Assembly: GCA_964504195.1 (NCBI GenBank)
Contig: CAZDDI010000003.1
Location: forward strand, 1-64,000
Length of the DNA: 64,000 bases
Direction: 5' to 3'
Origin: CAZDDI01 sp964504195
Lineage (GTDB): Bacteria; Chloroflexota; Anaerolineae; B4-G1; SLSP01
Within the stretch, counting starts at the first letter, position 1. Each line of letters starts with the position of its first letter. Shown piece after piece: positions 24,769 to 32,856 of this stretch. The notes beneath the pieces were generated by a model. It searched no databases. It was not told the DNA's origin and saw only the letters and a list, made by a program, of their open reading frames with translations. The translations under genes were made by a program, and so were the position numbers.

Positions 24769-25551
24769 TCACCATATTTTCCACGGTGCACCGGCATCCC
24801 AGAGCGCGTTCATCTCCTGCGCGTCCTTGAATGTGTCCATCGCGCGCCAGAAGCCGGAGTGCTCATAGATCGAGAGCTGCCCCTCGGCGGCAAGGGTACG
24901 GAGCGGGGCTTGCTCCAGAATGACATTATCATCCCCTGCCATGTAGTCGAGCGCGGCGCGCTCGAACACGAAGAACCCGGCGTTGATGATGCGCTCTTCC
25001 AGCGGCTTCTCCTGAAAGCCCGTGACGCCCCCGCGCCCATCCGTCTCGACGACGCCGAAGCGGGAGAAGGCGCGCGAACCGGTCATCGTCGCCAGCCGCC
25101 CCTGCGCCTTGTGGAAGGCCAGCAGCGCATGCAAATCCACGTTGCCCACGCCATCGGCATAAGTGGCGAAGAAGCGCGGCGCATCGCCCAGATAGCGCGC
25201 AACTTTGGCGATGCGCGCCCCGGTCATTGTGCGCAGACCGGTATCCGCAAAGGTGATGCGCCAACCGGAAACATCACTATCGGTATGGTAAACCGGGCCG
25301 CCATTCCCCAACGTCAGCGTAAAATCGCGGCTCAGCCAGTCGTATTCGCGGAAGAGCCGTTTGATGAGGTCGCCGCGATAGCCCAGCGCAAGGATGAAAT
25401 CCTTGAAGCCCTGCGCGGCATAGATTTTCATCACATGCCACAGGATGGGACGCTCCCCCACCTCCACCAGCGGCTTGGGGAGGTCCTGATTGCCCATGCG
25501 GGTCCCCATGCCCCCGCAGAGAATCACGACCGGGATGTGTTCTTGGCTCAT
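24769..25551 (-). CDS. rfbF: Glucose-1-phosphate cytidylyltransferase
   Basis: 260 aa nucleotidyltransferase matching the family length. VVILCGGMGTRMG and LPKPLVEVGERPILWHVMK form the nucleotide and sugar-phosphate binding loops; FFATYADGVGNVDL carries the metal-binding Asp and GFQEKPLEERIINAGFFVF the sugar side. Makes CDP-glucose from CTP and glucose-1-phosphate, the entry to CDP-3,6-dideoxyhexoses. Leads the rfbF-rfbG-epimerase run. A GATTTGAGATTTGCC-type leader is directly upstream of its start. Confidence 0.93.
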   Translation of the reverse strand: MSQEHIPVVILCGGMGTRMGNQDLPKPLVEVGERPILWHVMKIYAAQGFKDFILALGYRGDLIKRLFREYDWLSRDFTLTLGNGGPVYHTDSDVSGWRITFADTGLRTMTGARIAKVARYLGDAPRFFATYADGVGNVDLHALLAFHKAQGRLATMTGSRAFSRFGVVETDGRGGVTGFQEKPLEERIINAGFFVFERAALDYMAGDDNVILEQAPLRTLAAEGQLSIYEHSGFWRAMDTFKDAQEMNALWDAGAPWKIW

Positions 25552-25564
25552 GCGTGTACCTCAG

Positions 25565-25601
25565 AAAATGGCGAATAGCGAATGGCAAATCTCAAAATTT
25601 A
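25565..25601 (-). repeat. Leader repeat upstream of rfbF
   Basis: On the coding strand: AATTTTGAGATTTGCCATTC then GCTATTCGCCATTTTCTGAG, ending shortly before the start codon at 25551. Member of the seven-copy leader family described in the findings. Confidence 0.7.
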
Positions 25602-25887
25602 ACCGTCGCGGATCTGGCGATTCGCTCTGAGCACGCTGGCTCTGAGGGAAACGCCTTCATTTTTTATGGGCGACCGTCAAGTATGGTAACATGGGGAAGC
25701 GATTTGTCAACCGGCGCGGATTTTCACGCTTGCCGGTTGCTCTCAAGGACGCTTGTGGTATAGTTGAGGTTAATGAAAGTCATAATTTGACGACGAACGA
25801 CCGACCACTTTCAGGAGCAATTTATGTTTCGTCCGTGGTCGGTGGTCAACCCAGACAAGTAACAACTCATAAGAAGGCCCATCACCC
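25602..25887 (+). promoter_or_regulatory. Upstream region of aminotransferase gene with candidate promoter and hairpin
   Basis: A weak sigma-A-like promoter TTGCTC (25737-25742), 16 bp, TATAGT (25759-25764) is possible. Further down, ACCGACCAC (about 25800-25808) and GTGGTCGGT pair across 30-40 nt, the same CCGTGGTC word family as near 13012-13064. Nothing else recognisable between rfbF and this gene. Confidence 0.4.
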
Positions 25888-27078
25888 ATGAAAATCGCGC
25901 AGCGCATCGAGAATTTGCCCACTTACGTTTTTGCCGCGCTGGGAAAGCGTATCCAGCAGTTGCAAGCCCAGGGCGTGGATGTGATCCGCCTCGACATCGG
26001 CAGCCCCGATTTGGCCCCGCCGCCGGAGGTCATCGAGGCGCTGGCCGAGGCCGCGCGCCGCCCAGAGCTACACGGCTACCCCAATTTCTACGGCGCGCTT
26101 TTCTTCCGCAAAGCCGTCGCCGAGTATTACGCCCGCCGGTTCGGGGTGACGCTCGACCCGGAAACCGAAGTGCTGGCGCTCATCGGCTCGAAAGAGGGCA
26201 TCTACCACGTCCCGACGGCGTTTGTGGATCCCGGCTCGGTCGTGCTGATCCCCAATCCAGGCTACCCGGCCTACACCAATCCCACGCTGCTGGCGGGCGG
26301 CGTCCCCTACTACCTGCCGCTGTTGCAAGAGCACAACTTTCTGCCCGACCTGGAAGCCGTCCCCGCCGATGTGCTCGCCAAAGCCTGTGTGCTCTGGCTT
26401 AATTACCCCAACAATCCCACCGCCGCCGTTGCGAACATGGATTTCCTGGCGCGCGCGGTGGATTTCGCCCGCCATCATGACCTGTTGCTGGCTTACGACA
26501 ACCCCTACTGCGATGTGATCTGGAGCGGCGTCGCAGCACCTAGCGTGCTGCAAGTGCCCGGCGCGCGCGAGGTCGCCATCGAGTTCAACTCGCTCTCGAA
26601 GATGGTGAACATGGCGGGGTGGCGCGTGGGTATGGCAGTGGGCAACGCCGTCGCCATCGGCGCGCTGGCGCGGGTGAAGACCAACACCGATTCGGGTATC
26701 TTCACGCCCATCCAGAAGGCCGCTGTGGTCGCGCTCAACCTGCCGCCCGCGTGGGTCGCCGAGCGCAACGCGCTCTATCAGCGCCGCCGGGATGTGGTCA
26801 CGCGCGCGCTCGACCGGATGCGGCTTTGGTACACGCCCTATGGGGCCACGCTCTACGTCTGGACGGAAATTCCGCCGGGGTTCACCAGCGCCGAGTTCGC
26901 CACAGCCTTGCTGGAAGAGGCGGGCGTTTCCGTTTCACCGGGGACTGCCTTCGGCGCGCACGGCGAGGGCTACGCGCGCATCTCGCTGGTGCAGCCGGAA
27001 GACGTGCTCCGCGAGGCGCTGGAACGCTGGGAACGTTGGCTCATCGGCAAGGCGCTGCGGATTCCGGTGAAGGGGTAG
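25888..27078 (+). CDS. Class I/II PLP aminotransferase (LL-DAP aminotransferase-like group)
   Basis: 396 aa fold-type I aminotransferase. Seen: LDIGSPDLAPPPEVIEAL, YPNFYGALFFRKAVAEYY, NYPNNPTAAV (Asn/Pro-Asn-Pro substrate loop), AYDNPYCDV (Asp204 contacting the pyridine) and NSLSKMVNMAGWRVG with PLP lysine Lys238. The HSLSKT/MAGWRIGF style and GYARISL tail fit the subgroup that includes LL-diaminopimelate and related aminotransferases; substrate cannot be fixed. The last 44 bp of the gene (27035-27078) recur at 27789-27832, bracketing an AT-rich gene. Confidence 0.9.
   Translation: MKIAQRIENLPTYVFAALGKRIQQLQAQGVDVIRLDIGSPDLAPPPEVIEALAEAARRPELHGYPNFYGALFFRKAVAEYYARRFGVTLDPETEVLALIGSKEGIYHVPTAFVDPGSVVLIPNPGYPAYTNPTLLAGGVPYYLPLLQEHNFLPDLEAVPADVLAKACVLWLNYPNNPTAAVANMDFLARAVDFARHHDLLLAYDNPYCDVIWSGVAAPSVLQVPGAREVAIEFNSLSKMVNMAGWRVGMAVGNAVAIGALARVKTNTDSGIFTPIQKAAVVALNLPPAWVAERNALYQRRRDVVTRALDRMRLWYTPYGATLYVWTEIPPGFTSAEFATALLEEAGVSVSPGTAFGAHGEGYARISLVQPEDVLREALERWERWLIGKALRIPVKG
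27035..27078 (+). repeat. Direct repeat, copy 1 (3' end of aminotransferase gene)
   Basis: 44 bp ending with the aminotransferase stop codon. It matches 27789-27832 at 38 of 44 positions, including the core GGATTCCGGTGAAGG. Candidate attachment or target duplication around the 27.1-27.8 kb insert. Confidence 0.75.
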
Positions 27079-27127
27079 TTGGGAGCACTTGCAGAGCAAC
27101 TCATATTAGACGATTCCAAGAAACACT

Positions 27128-27742
27128 ATGCCTGTCATTTTCCAGCTATCTAAAAACGAAATCCGCATTATCGTGTGGGGGGCAATCTGTAAACTTATAT
27201 CAGATTGGGAAACCTCAATTGATGAGATGGTTTTCAACGAACAAATAGCTACCGGTTCATTCCGAGGCAGATTTCCTGTTGATGATGAACTATGTGCGAT
27301 TATGCAACAAATGCAAGCGCAAGGCCACATTGCGCCTTATTATGGGGTCGGTGGTAGTCGTGGCGCATGTGTTTATCAATTACACCGGATTGGCTCCGGT
27401 TACTCGATTCATGTCAAAAACACAGTTGCTCTCGAATCAACCGAGTTCGTTGACCCAACAGCAGGCGTCCCCCGCGAGGGTTTAATTCCTCAAATCCAAA
27501 CATGGATCGCAACAAAGCTCAGTATAGGTGAAGGGGTAAAGCCACAACTAATCTTTAAGATCAATGGAAAAGAATTACAAAACTTGCGTGCGTGGGCGCA
27601 TTGGAACGAACGACAAGCCGCAACATCAAGATATATCTATGAATTTGGGCGAGTGGCAATGGGACATCTGGGCTTTACAGTGCAAGTAACGGACACATTA
27701 AATAATGAGCAAATCAATGTTACTGATTACGCATCTTGGTAG
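27128..27742 (+). CDS. Unknown protein on AT-rich inserted segment
   Basis: 204 aa, not recognised. Sequence starts MPVIFQLSKNEIRIIVWGAI; it includes a segment resembling a short sandwich domain (GGSRGACVYQLHRIGSGYSI) and ends LNNEQINVTDYASW. No signal peptide, helix bundle or catalytic motif seen. By eye its G+C is about 40-45 percent against roughly 60 percent in the aminotransferase gene next to it, and codon use is correspondingly different. It lies wholly between two copies of a 44-bp direct repeat, consistent with acquisition by insertion. Function unknown. Confidence 0.7.
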   Translation: MPVIFQLSKNEIRIIVWGAICKLISDWETSIDEMVFNEQIATGSFRGRFPVDDELCAIMQQMQAQGHIAPYYGVGGSRGACVYQLHRIGSGYSIHVKNTVALESTEFVDPTAGVPREGLIPQIQTWIATKLSIGEGVKPQLIFKINGKELQNLRAWAHWNERQAATSRYIYEFGRVAMGHLGFTVQVTDTLNNEQINVTDYASW

Positions 27743-27788
27743 CATTCCGGAATGTTTTCTATCCAGAACTCCGTCAAATGCGAATAGT

Positions 27789-27832
27789 GTTGGCTCATCA
27801 GTAAGGCGTTAGGGATTCCGGTGAAGGAGTAG
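27789..27832 (+). repeat. Direct repeat, copy 2 (displaced gene end)
   Basis: Diverged copy of the aminotransferase 3' end (38/44), non-coding here and ending AAGGAGTAG just before the next lipoprotein gene, to which it may now supply an SD-like AAGGAG (27824-27829). Confidence 0.75.
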
Positions 27833-27847
27833 AAGACTATCTTGAAC

Positions 27848-28987
27848 ATGAACCGTAGTATGTATGCTGCGCTGCTGAGCCTTAGCCTGCTGCTGACCGG
27901 CTGCCTGCCTACGCGCGCACCGGAAGTCACGCTGATTCCCACCTTCACGCCGCCGGCACCGCCCGCTACCTGGACGCCGACCCCTTTGCCTACAGCTACA
28001 CCGATGCCCACGCCAACGCCCGCCCCACCCACACCCGATCCGGCGGCGATCTCAGGCGCGGCGCAGCGGGGACTGGCCCGCGTCCGCGCTGCTGCCGGAG
28101 AAGCGCAGCTGCTCTGCCTGCGCTACGAGGATACCACCGGCGACGGGCAACCCGCCTGGATCGCGCTCACCTATCAAGAAGCCGAGCCACACGCCCGCTT
28201 GCAAGCCCTCATCCTGCATGATGATGACACGGTCTATAGGCTGCCTACCGTGATTCCCGATCCAGCCACGCCGGACTATGGACTGGGCCAATATGCGACG
28301 TGCGAGCTGCAAATCCGCGATGTGAACGCGGACGGCCGCCCGGACATTGCCATCTTTGGCTATGCGGACGGTAACCGCAGCCTGATGCACCTCTACACCT
28401 GGGCAGACGGCGATTACCGCGTACTGGGCAACTTCCGGGGCACGGCGGGCGTGTGGTTCGAGGATGGGCAGGGCGATTTGACCGAGCAAGTCATCGAAGG
28501 GCATCGTGTGGGCGGGGGCGCTGACTTGGTCTGGCAGGTTATCTTCACTTGGGACGGGCGCACTTATGGCTGGACGCTAGATCGCTATGCCTGGTACTCT
28601 TTGGAGCGCCCACAGTTCCCCTTGACGGGCCGTGCCGACCATGCCGTGATTTCGTTTTACCTGCTGCTCAATGATCGTGATATGCCCCGCGCGTATACTT
28701 TGCTCTCGCCTAGCTACCAGGCAGCGCGCCCTTTCACAGAGTGGGTGGCTGGCTTTGCCACCACGCTCCGGGTCGAGGCGAGCAGTGTCAACATCATCGC
28801 GGCTGCCAGCGGCGAAAACAATGCGCGCGTCTCAGCGATGATCACCTCTTGGGATAACGAAGATGGCCGCGTCATTGGGCGGATTTGGAACGTGGTCTGG
28901 GACCTTGTCCGCACCGCCGATGGTTGGCGACTTACCGGCGGCACACAGCAATTGCTGGATAGCTGGGAGGCGCAATACTGGAGATAA
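27848..28987 (+). CDS. Lipoprotein with Thr/Pro linker and VCBS/FG-GAP-like segment
   Basis: 379 aa from ATG 27848; a TTG two codons earlier (27842) is better spaced from AAGGAG and is possible. Signal peptide with lipobox LLLTGC, a Pro-Thr-rich spacer (TPTPLPTATPMPTPTP), then a domain containing DVNADGRPDIAIFGY, a calcium-binding-type loop of VCBS/FG-GAP repeats. The C-terminal half resembles NTF2-like or SnoaL-like lipoprotein domains (HAVISFYLLLNDRDMPRAY, then WDLVRTADGWRLTGGT). Exported, membrane-tethered; function unknown. A related lipoprotein of 726 aa is at 30.6-32.8 kb. Confidence 0.82.
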   Translation: MNRSMYAALLSLSLLLTGCLPTRAPEVTLIPTFTPPAPPATWTPTPLPTATPMPTPTPAPPTPDPAAISGAAQRGLARVRAAAGEAQLLCLRYEDTTGDGQPAWIALTYQEAEPHARLQALILHDDDTVYRLPTVIPDPATPDYGLGQYATCELQIRDVNADGRPDIAIFGYADGNRSLMHLYTWADGDYRVLGNFRGTAGVWFEDGQGDLTEQVIEGHRVGGGADLVWQVIFTWDGRTYGWTLDRYAWYSLERPQFPLTGRADHAVISFYLLLNDRDMPRAYTLLSPSYQAARPFTEWVAGFATTLRVEASSVNIIAAASGENNARVSAMITSWDNEDGRVIGRIWNVVWDLVRTADGWRLTGGTQQLLDSWEAQYWR

Positions 28988-29040
28988 TGCATAATTCGTC
29001 CTGCTAAGCAGAGAGATGTATTTGCAATTTTATTAATTTT

Positions 29041-29080
29041 TGATTTGCAGATTTGAGATTTATTGATTTATAAATTTTCT
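29041..29080 (+). repeat. Leader repeat upstream of GPH symporter gene
   Basis: TGATTTGCAGATTTGAGATT followed by ATTGATTTATAAATTTTC and then the SD AGGAG. Looser member of the leader family. Confidence 0.5.
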
Positions 29081-29090
29081 AGGAGACTTT

Positions 29091-30503
29091 ATGGCTACTC
29101 AAACATTGGTTGAAGAACACGTACCTGTCAAAAGTCGTATTGCTATCTCGGCGGGCGACGCTGCCACCGGCATTTTGCAATCTATGGCTGCTGCTGGTGC
29201 GCTGACGTATTACTTCGTCAGTTTGCGCGGACTGGATACGAAGCTCGCCGGCACCGTCTGGTTGCTCTTCGGCATCTGGAACGCGATTAACGATCCGATC
29301 TTCGGCTACATCAGCGACCGCACCAAGAGCGCCCTGGGCCGCCGCATCCCCTACATCCGCTACGGGGCACCCATCTTTGTCATCGGCTTCATCGCCTTCT
29401 GGGTCAAAATCCCCAATACCGATGCGCAACAGACCGCCCTCTTCATCCAATTGCTGCTCGCGCTGTTCGTGTACGACATCCTCTATACCGCCATCGCTAC
29501 CAGCTTCTGGGTGATGCCCTATGAGGTAGCCGTTTCCAACAAAGCGCGCAGTTCTATCTACGTCTGGAAGATCATCTTCATGGTCTTCACCATCGTCGTG
29601 CCTTTCGCGGTGGAAGCTACCATCAAGCCGGAGGTAGGCGATATGCCCGGCATCACTGTTTTCCGCTGGGCGATGATTGGGTTGGGGGTAGCGATGGGGC
29701 TGATTATTTTCTTCAGTACCTATTTCTTCAAGGAAAAGCACTTTGCGCAGGAAGAGGAACAGTTCGGCTTTATCAAAGCTTTCAAAGAGTGTTTCACCAA
29801 TCGTTCCTTCGTGGTTTTTGAGGTACTAAGCTTCACCATCATGTTCGCGCAGACGGCGCTGATGACGGGTATCTGGTACTACTTCGATGTGCTGGATATG
29901 CCGCGCGGCCCGATGCTGACTGCGCTCGGCGCGGGGATTGTGCTGGGTGTTATTGTCTGGATTCGATTGCGGGATCGTTGGGGCATCAAACTCTGCACGC
30001 AAATTTTCACCCTATGCTTCGCGCTTGGCTGCGGACTGGTTGCTGCCTTTGGGCGAAACGTGTCCTTGGCTACGGGGGGCTTTTTCCTCTTCGGCGTGGG
30101 CTTCTCCGGTGGTATGTACCTGATTCCGCTGATGAATGGTGACGTGGTAGACATGGACGAACACCGCACCGGCCTGCGCCGTGAGGGGATGTACGCGGGC
30201 ATTAATAGCTTCATCACCAAACCGGCGATTAGTATTGCGGTATGGGCGTTGCTGAGTATCATGGCGGCTTATGGTTATGACGACAAGTTGGCGGCGGCGG
30301 CGCAATCCTATTCCGCTGGAACGGGTGTGTTGATTGGCTGGGCTGCCCCGACGGGCGTATTGCTTTTGCTCTCGTTTATCTCGTTGTTCCTGTACCCGTT
30401 AGCGGGTGCAGAATGGGAGACGATTAAGGTCAAACTTGCTGAAGTCCACGGGAGGAAAGAGAAGGCGTACCTGGAAGCGCAAGGCTATAAGTTTGTGGCG
30501 TAA
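29091..30503 (+). CDS. GPH-family (MelB-like) sugar:cation symporter
   Basis: 470 aa, about 12 helices. The glycoside-pentoside-hexuronide:cation symporter group of the major facilitator superfamily is indicated by AINDPIFGYISDRTKS with GRRIPYIRYGAP (cation- and sugar-binding loop of helix 2 and following), SFWVMPYEVA, and central-loop RREGMYAGINSFITKPA. It would import a sugar or glycoside coupled to H+ or Na+. No glycoside hydrolase gene sits beside it, so the substrate is unknown. A convergent hairpin terminator follows. Confidence 0.9.
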   Translation: MATQTLVEEHVPVKSRIAISAGDAATGILQSMAAAGALTYYFVSLRGLDTKLAGTVWLLFGIWNAINDPIFGYISDRTKSALGRRIPYIRYGAPIFVIGFIAFWVKIPNTDAQQTALFIQLLLALFVYDILYTAIATSFWVMPYEVAVSNKARSSIYVWKIIFMVFTIVVPFAVEATIKPEVGDMPGITVFRWAMIGLGVAMGLIIFFSTYFFKEKHFAQEEEQFGFIKAFKECFTNRSFVVFEVLSFTIMFAQTALMTGIWYYFDVLDMPRGPMLTALGAGIVLGVIVWIRLRDRWGIKLCTQIFTLCFALGCGLVAAFGRNVSLATGGFFLFGVGFSGGMYLIPLMNGDVVDMDEHRTGLRREGMYAGINSFITKPAISIAVWALLSIMAAYGYDDKLAAAAQSYSAGTGVLIGWAAPTGVLLLLSFISLFLYPLAGAEWETIKVKLAEVHGRKEKAYLEAQGYKFVA

Positions 30504-30542
30504 TCAGAACGGGAACGAAACGTCCCAACCAGTGTAAAAGGT

Positions 30543-30582
30543 AAAACGTAAAACGTGACCCAAAGGTCATGTTTTACGTTTT
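30543..30582. terminator. Bidirectional terminator between convergent genes
   Basis: Arms 30543-30560 (AAAACGTAAAACGTGACC) and 30565-30582 pair over 18 bp with one G-U-type mismatch and a 4-nt loop. T/A-rich on both flanks. It serves the symporter (plus) and the lipoprotein (minus). Made of ACGTTTTACG words. Confidence 0.75.
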
Positions 30583-30588
30583 ATTTAC

Positions 30589-32769
30589 CTATAAGTCCGT
30601 CGTTCTGCCGTTTGGCGCATCCAGCGGGCAAATCTGGTCGAGCGTGAGCCGTTCGGTATTGTAGCCGTACCATTCGAAGAACACCGCATCCTCAACGTGG
30701 TCGGTTACATAATCCTCCATCGCCTGGCATGCCTGGAGCGCGTCGCCCGTCTGCTGATAGGTCTCCAACAGCACCCACGCGGCCTGTGGGTAGGGATCGT
30801 TGGGCGCGGCAAACGAGCGTGTCATCAGCCAGAAATACACATCCTCCATTAGTTGTGCTTCATCATTGAGCGCGTGAACCAGCATCGCCTCGATGCTGGC
30901 ATATGAGATCAGCCGCGCTCGTGTGCCTTCCTCTTCATTCAGGAATGGGTAGCCCTCCAGCGGATAGTACGTCATTACCAGCGAAGCCCAACGCAGCGCT
31001 TGATCCCGGTCGCCGCGCGCCAGGGCCGCGTTGGCATCGAGCATCCAGTAATACGGGTGTTCTTGGGAAAGCGGATAATCTTCCAGCAAGCGATACCGGC
31101 CATCGTGCCAGGTGTAGGTGCGCCGGTGCGGGCGTTGTAGTCCTGCGCCAGCCGAGCCGATCATACCGCCGGTCATCACGATTTCCAGCCGCCCGTCGCC
31201 ATTCGTGTCAACCAGTTCCCACTCGCTATACGCCTGCGTGATTTCTTCAGTGTGCAGCTGTTGCCACCGTTGTCCATTCCAACGCCCAATAATGAAGCCG
31301 GTATAGCAGGTGTGCGCGCCGCACATTTCTGTAGTCAACATCACCTCTGTATGCCCGTCGGCGTTGATGTCAGCGACACGTTCCACGCGACAGCTGTTCA
31401 TCTTTAACCAGGTGAAAACGGGATTCGGATCCGTGATGAATGCGCGCGGCCTGTATAGTCCTTGCTCTTGGGTGAAAATGACCAGATAGGCCGGGCAAAA
31501 GCCGGGGTCGCACAGTTGCTCCGGGTCGGGGATGCTCAGTAGCACTTCTGGCACGCCGTCATCGTCCAAATCAATTTGCTCAGCCCACAGATAGAGCGGG
31601 CGATCTCCTGCGCCCTCCGCTGTGGGATAGATCAACTCAGCCAGCACCAGCTCCAGATTGCCATCCACACTGTTGAGTAGATCCGTTACCCACTGCAGGT
31701 AATCCCGCAGCCAGCTCAGCGAATCATTGTAGCGAGGCGCCGGCGCGAGCGTATCCGGCGGCGGGGAGACCTGCACGGGGAAGAAGAACGCTTGGGGCAA
31801 CCACAAAGACTCCAGCACCCAGCGCTCATCATGCAGGCTGCCGTGATGCCCGTACTCCCGCTCTACCAGCCCGCGCTCCTGGCAAACGCGCAGGAATGTA
31901 TGATCCGGATTGGTGCGCAGCGCCAGCTGGTAGCACCCATCGTAGCGCTCTACCCACCAGTGATAGCTGGTATCCATACCCGGTGGCCCCCAGTGATCGC
32001 CTTCTAGCATCTCCGTGCGATACAGCAGCTGCCATTCGTACTCCACCCCATCGGCGGCGATGAGCGATGCGGGGCTAATGTGATCCATCAGCCGATACAC
32101 GCGGTCAGGGAACACGATATAGGTGAACGCTTTTGGCCCATCCGCAAGCGGATGTCCGGCCACGTCACTAAAAAAGACCCAGGCTGTGCCGTGCTCCTGC
32201 GTACTGACAATGGTTTCTGTTACCCGCCCGGTCCACTGGCCAAGCCGATCCTCAGCCACGGTGACGCTGTAGATGCGCATCGCGCCCACTTCTAGCGGGT
32301 AAGCCTGGAGGATCGGCCAGGCGTCGAGATCGGGAACTGGCGCGGCAATCGCCGGCGGGGTGTCCAGTTCCAGCCAGAATAATTCCGATTGAATAGCGGG
32401 ATCATCATAGGCCCAGGCGCGCAAAGTATAGTCGAGCGCGGGATCGAGCGTGGGGGGCGTGCCATCCCGGCCCAGCGCAACCCGTTGTTCCCATGCTCCG
32501 TTCTCGATAGGCACACACTCATTGACGGGCCACCAGTCTAGCGGTGCGGTGCGGGCAAAGAGCTGCGTCTGCACGCATGCGCCCTCCAGCAGCGTGCTCT
32601 GTCCGGCGAAGATGATAGTTTCGATTTCTACGCGGGCTGTGGTGACGGAAACCTCAGCCGGACGTGGTGGTGGCGCCTGGATGGTAGATTGCGGCGTTCC
32701 ACCGGGCAGTGCGCACCCTAAGAGCAAGAACAACAAGCAGCCTATCAACAATTCGCGTGAGTGTTTCAT
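30589..32769 (-). CDS. Large lipoprotein with VCBS/FG-GAP-like repeats
   Basis: 726 aa from ATG at 32769, preceded by CCAGGAGATTTTTG. Lipobox FLLLGC near residue 20, then a Pro-rich spacer. The middle contains EF-hand-like loops of the VCBS/FG-GAP type: DLDDDGVPEVLLSI, DINADGHTEVMLTTE and DTNGDGRLEIVMTGG. The C-terminal third is helical (AALARGDRDQALRWASLVMT), perhaps TPR-like. Exported and lipid-anchored; probably a surface protein with a calcium-dependent propeller. Function unknown. Related in style to the 379-aa lipoprotein at 27.8 kb. Confidence 0.82.
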   Translation of the reverse strand: MKHSRELLIGCLLFLLLGCALPGGTPQSTIQAPPPRPAEVSVTTARVEIETIIFAGQSTLLEGACVQTQLFARTAPLDWWPVNECVPIENGAWEQRVALGRDGTPPTLDPALDYTLRAWAYDDPAIQSELFWLELDTPPAIAAPVPDLDAWPILQAYPLEVGAMRIYSVTVAEDRLGQWTGRVTETIVSTQEHGTAWVFFSDVAGHPLADGPKAFTYIVFPDRVYRLMDHISPASLIAADGVEYEWQLLYRTEMLEGDHWGPPGMDTSYHWWVERYDGCYQLALRTNPDHTFLRVCQERGLVEREYGHHGSLHDERWVLESLWLPQAFFFPVQVSPPPDTLAPAPRYNDSLSWLRDYLQWVTDLLNSVDGNLELVLAELIYPTAEGAGDRPLYLWAEQIDLDDDGVPEVLLSIPDPEQLCDPGFCPAYLVIFTQEQGLYRPRAFITDPNPVFTWLKMNSCRVERVADINADGHTEVMLTTEMCGAHTCYTGFIIGRWNGQRWQQLHTEEITQAYSEWELVDTNGDGRLEIVMTGGMIGSAGAGLQRPHRRTYTWHDGRYRLLEDYPLSQEHPYYWMLDANAALARGDRDQALRWASLVMTYYPLEGYPFLNEEEGTRARLISYASIEAMLVHALNDEAQLMEDVYFWLMTRSFAAPNDPYPQAAWVLLETYQQTGDALQACQAMEDYVTDHVEDAVFFEWYGYNTERLTLDQICPLDAPNGRTTDL

Positions 32770-32790
32770 CAAAAATCTCCTGGAAAAAAT

Positions 32791-32833
32791 CACCGAGTTC
32801 ACAGAGTATTTCTAAATCTCCGTGAACTCGGTG
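32791..32833. repeat. Hairpin CACCGAGTTCAC..GTGAACTCGGTG
   Basis: Arms 32791-32806 and 32818-32833 match at 15 of 16 positions, loop 11 nt. It lies after the PA14 gene stop and before the lipoprotein start, so it may terminate the first or separate the two. Confidence 0.65.
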
Positions 32834-32856
32834 GTAAAAAACATATTTGGTAACTG

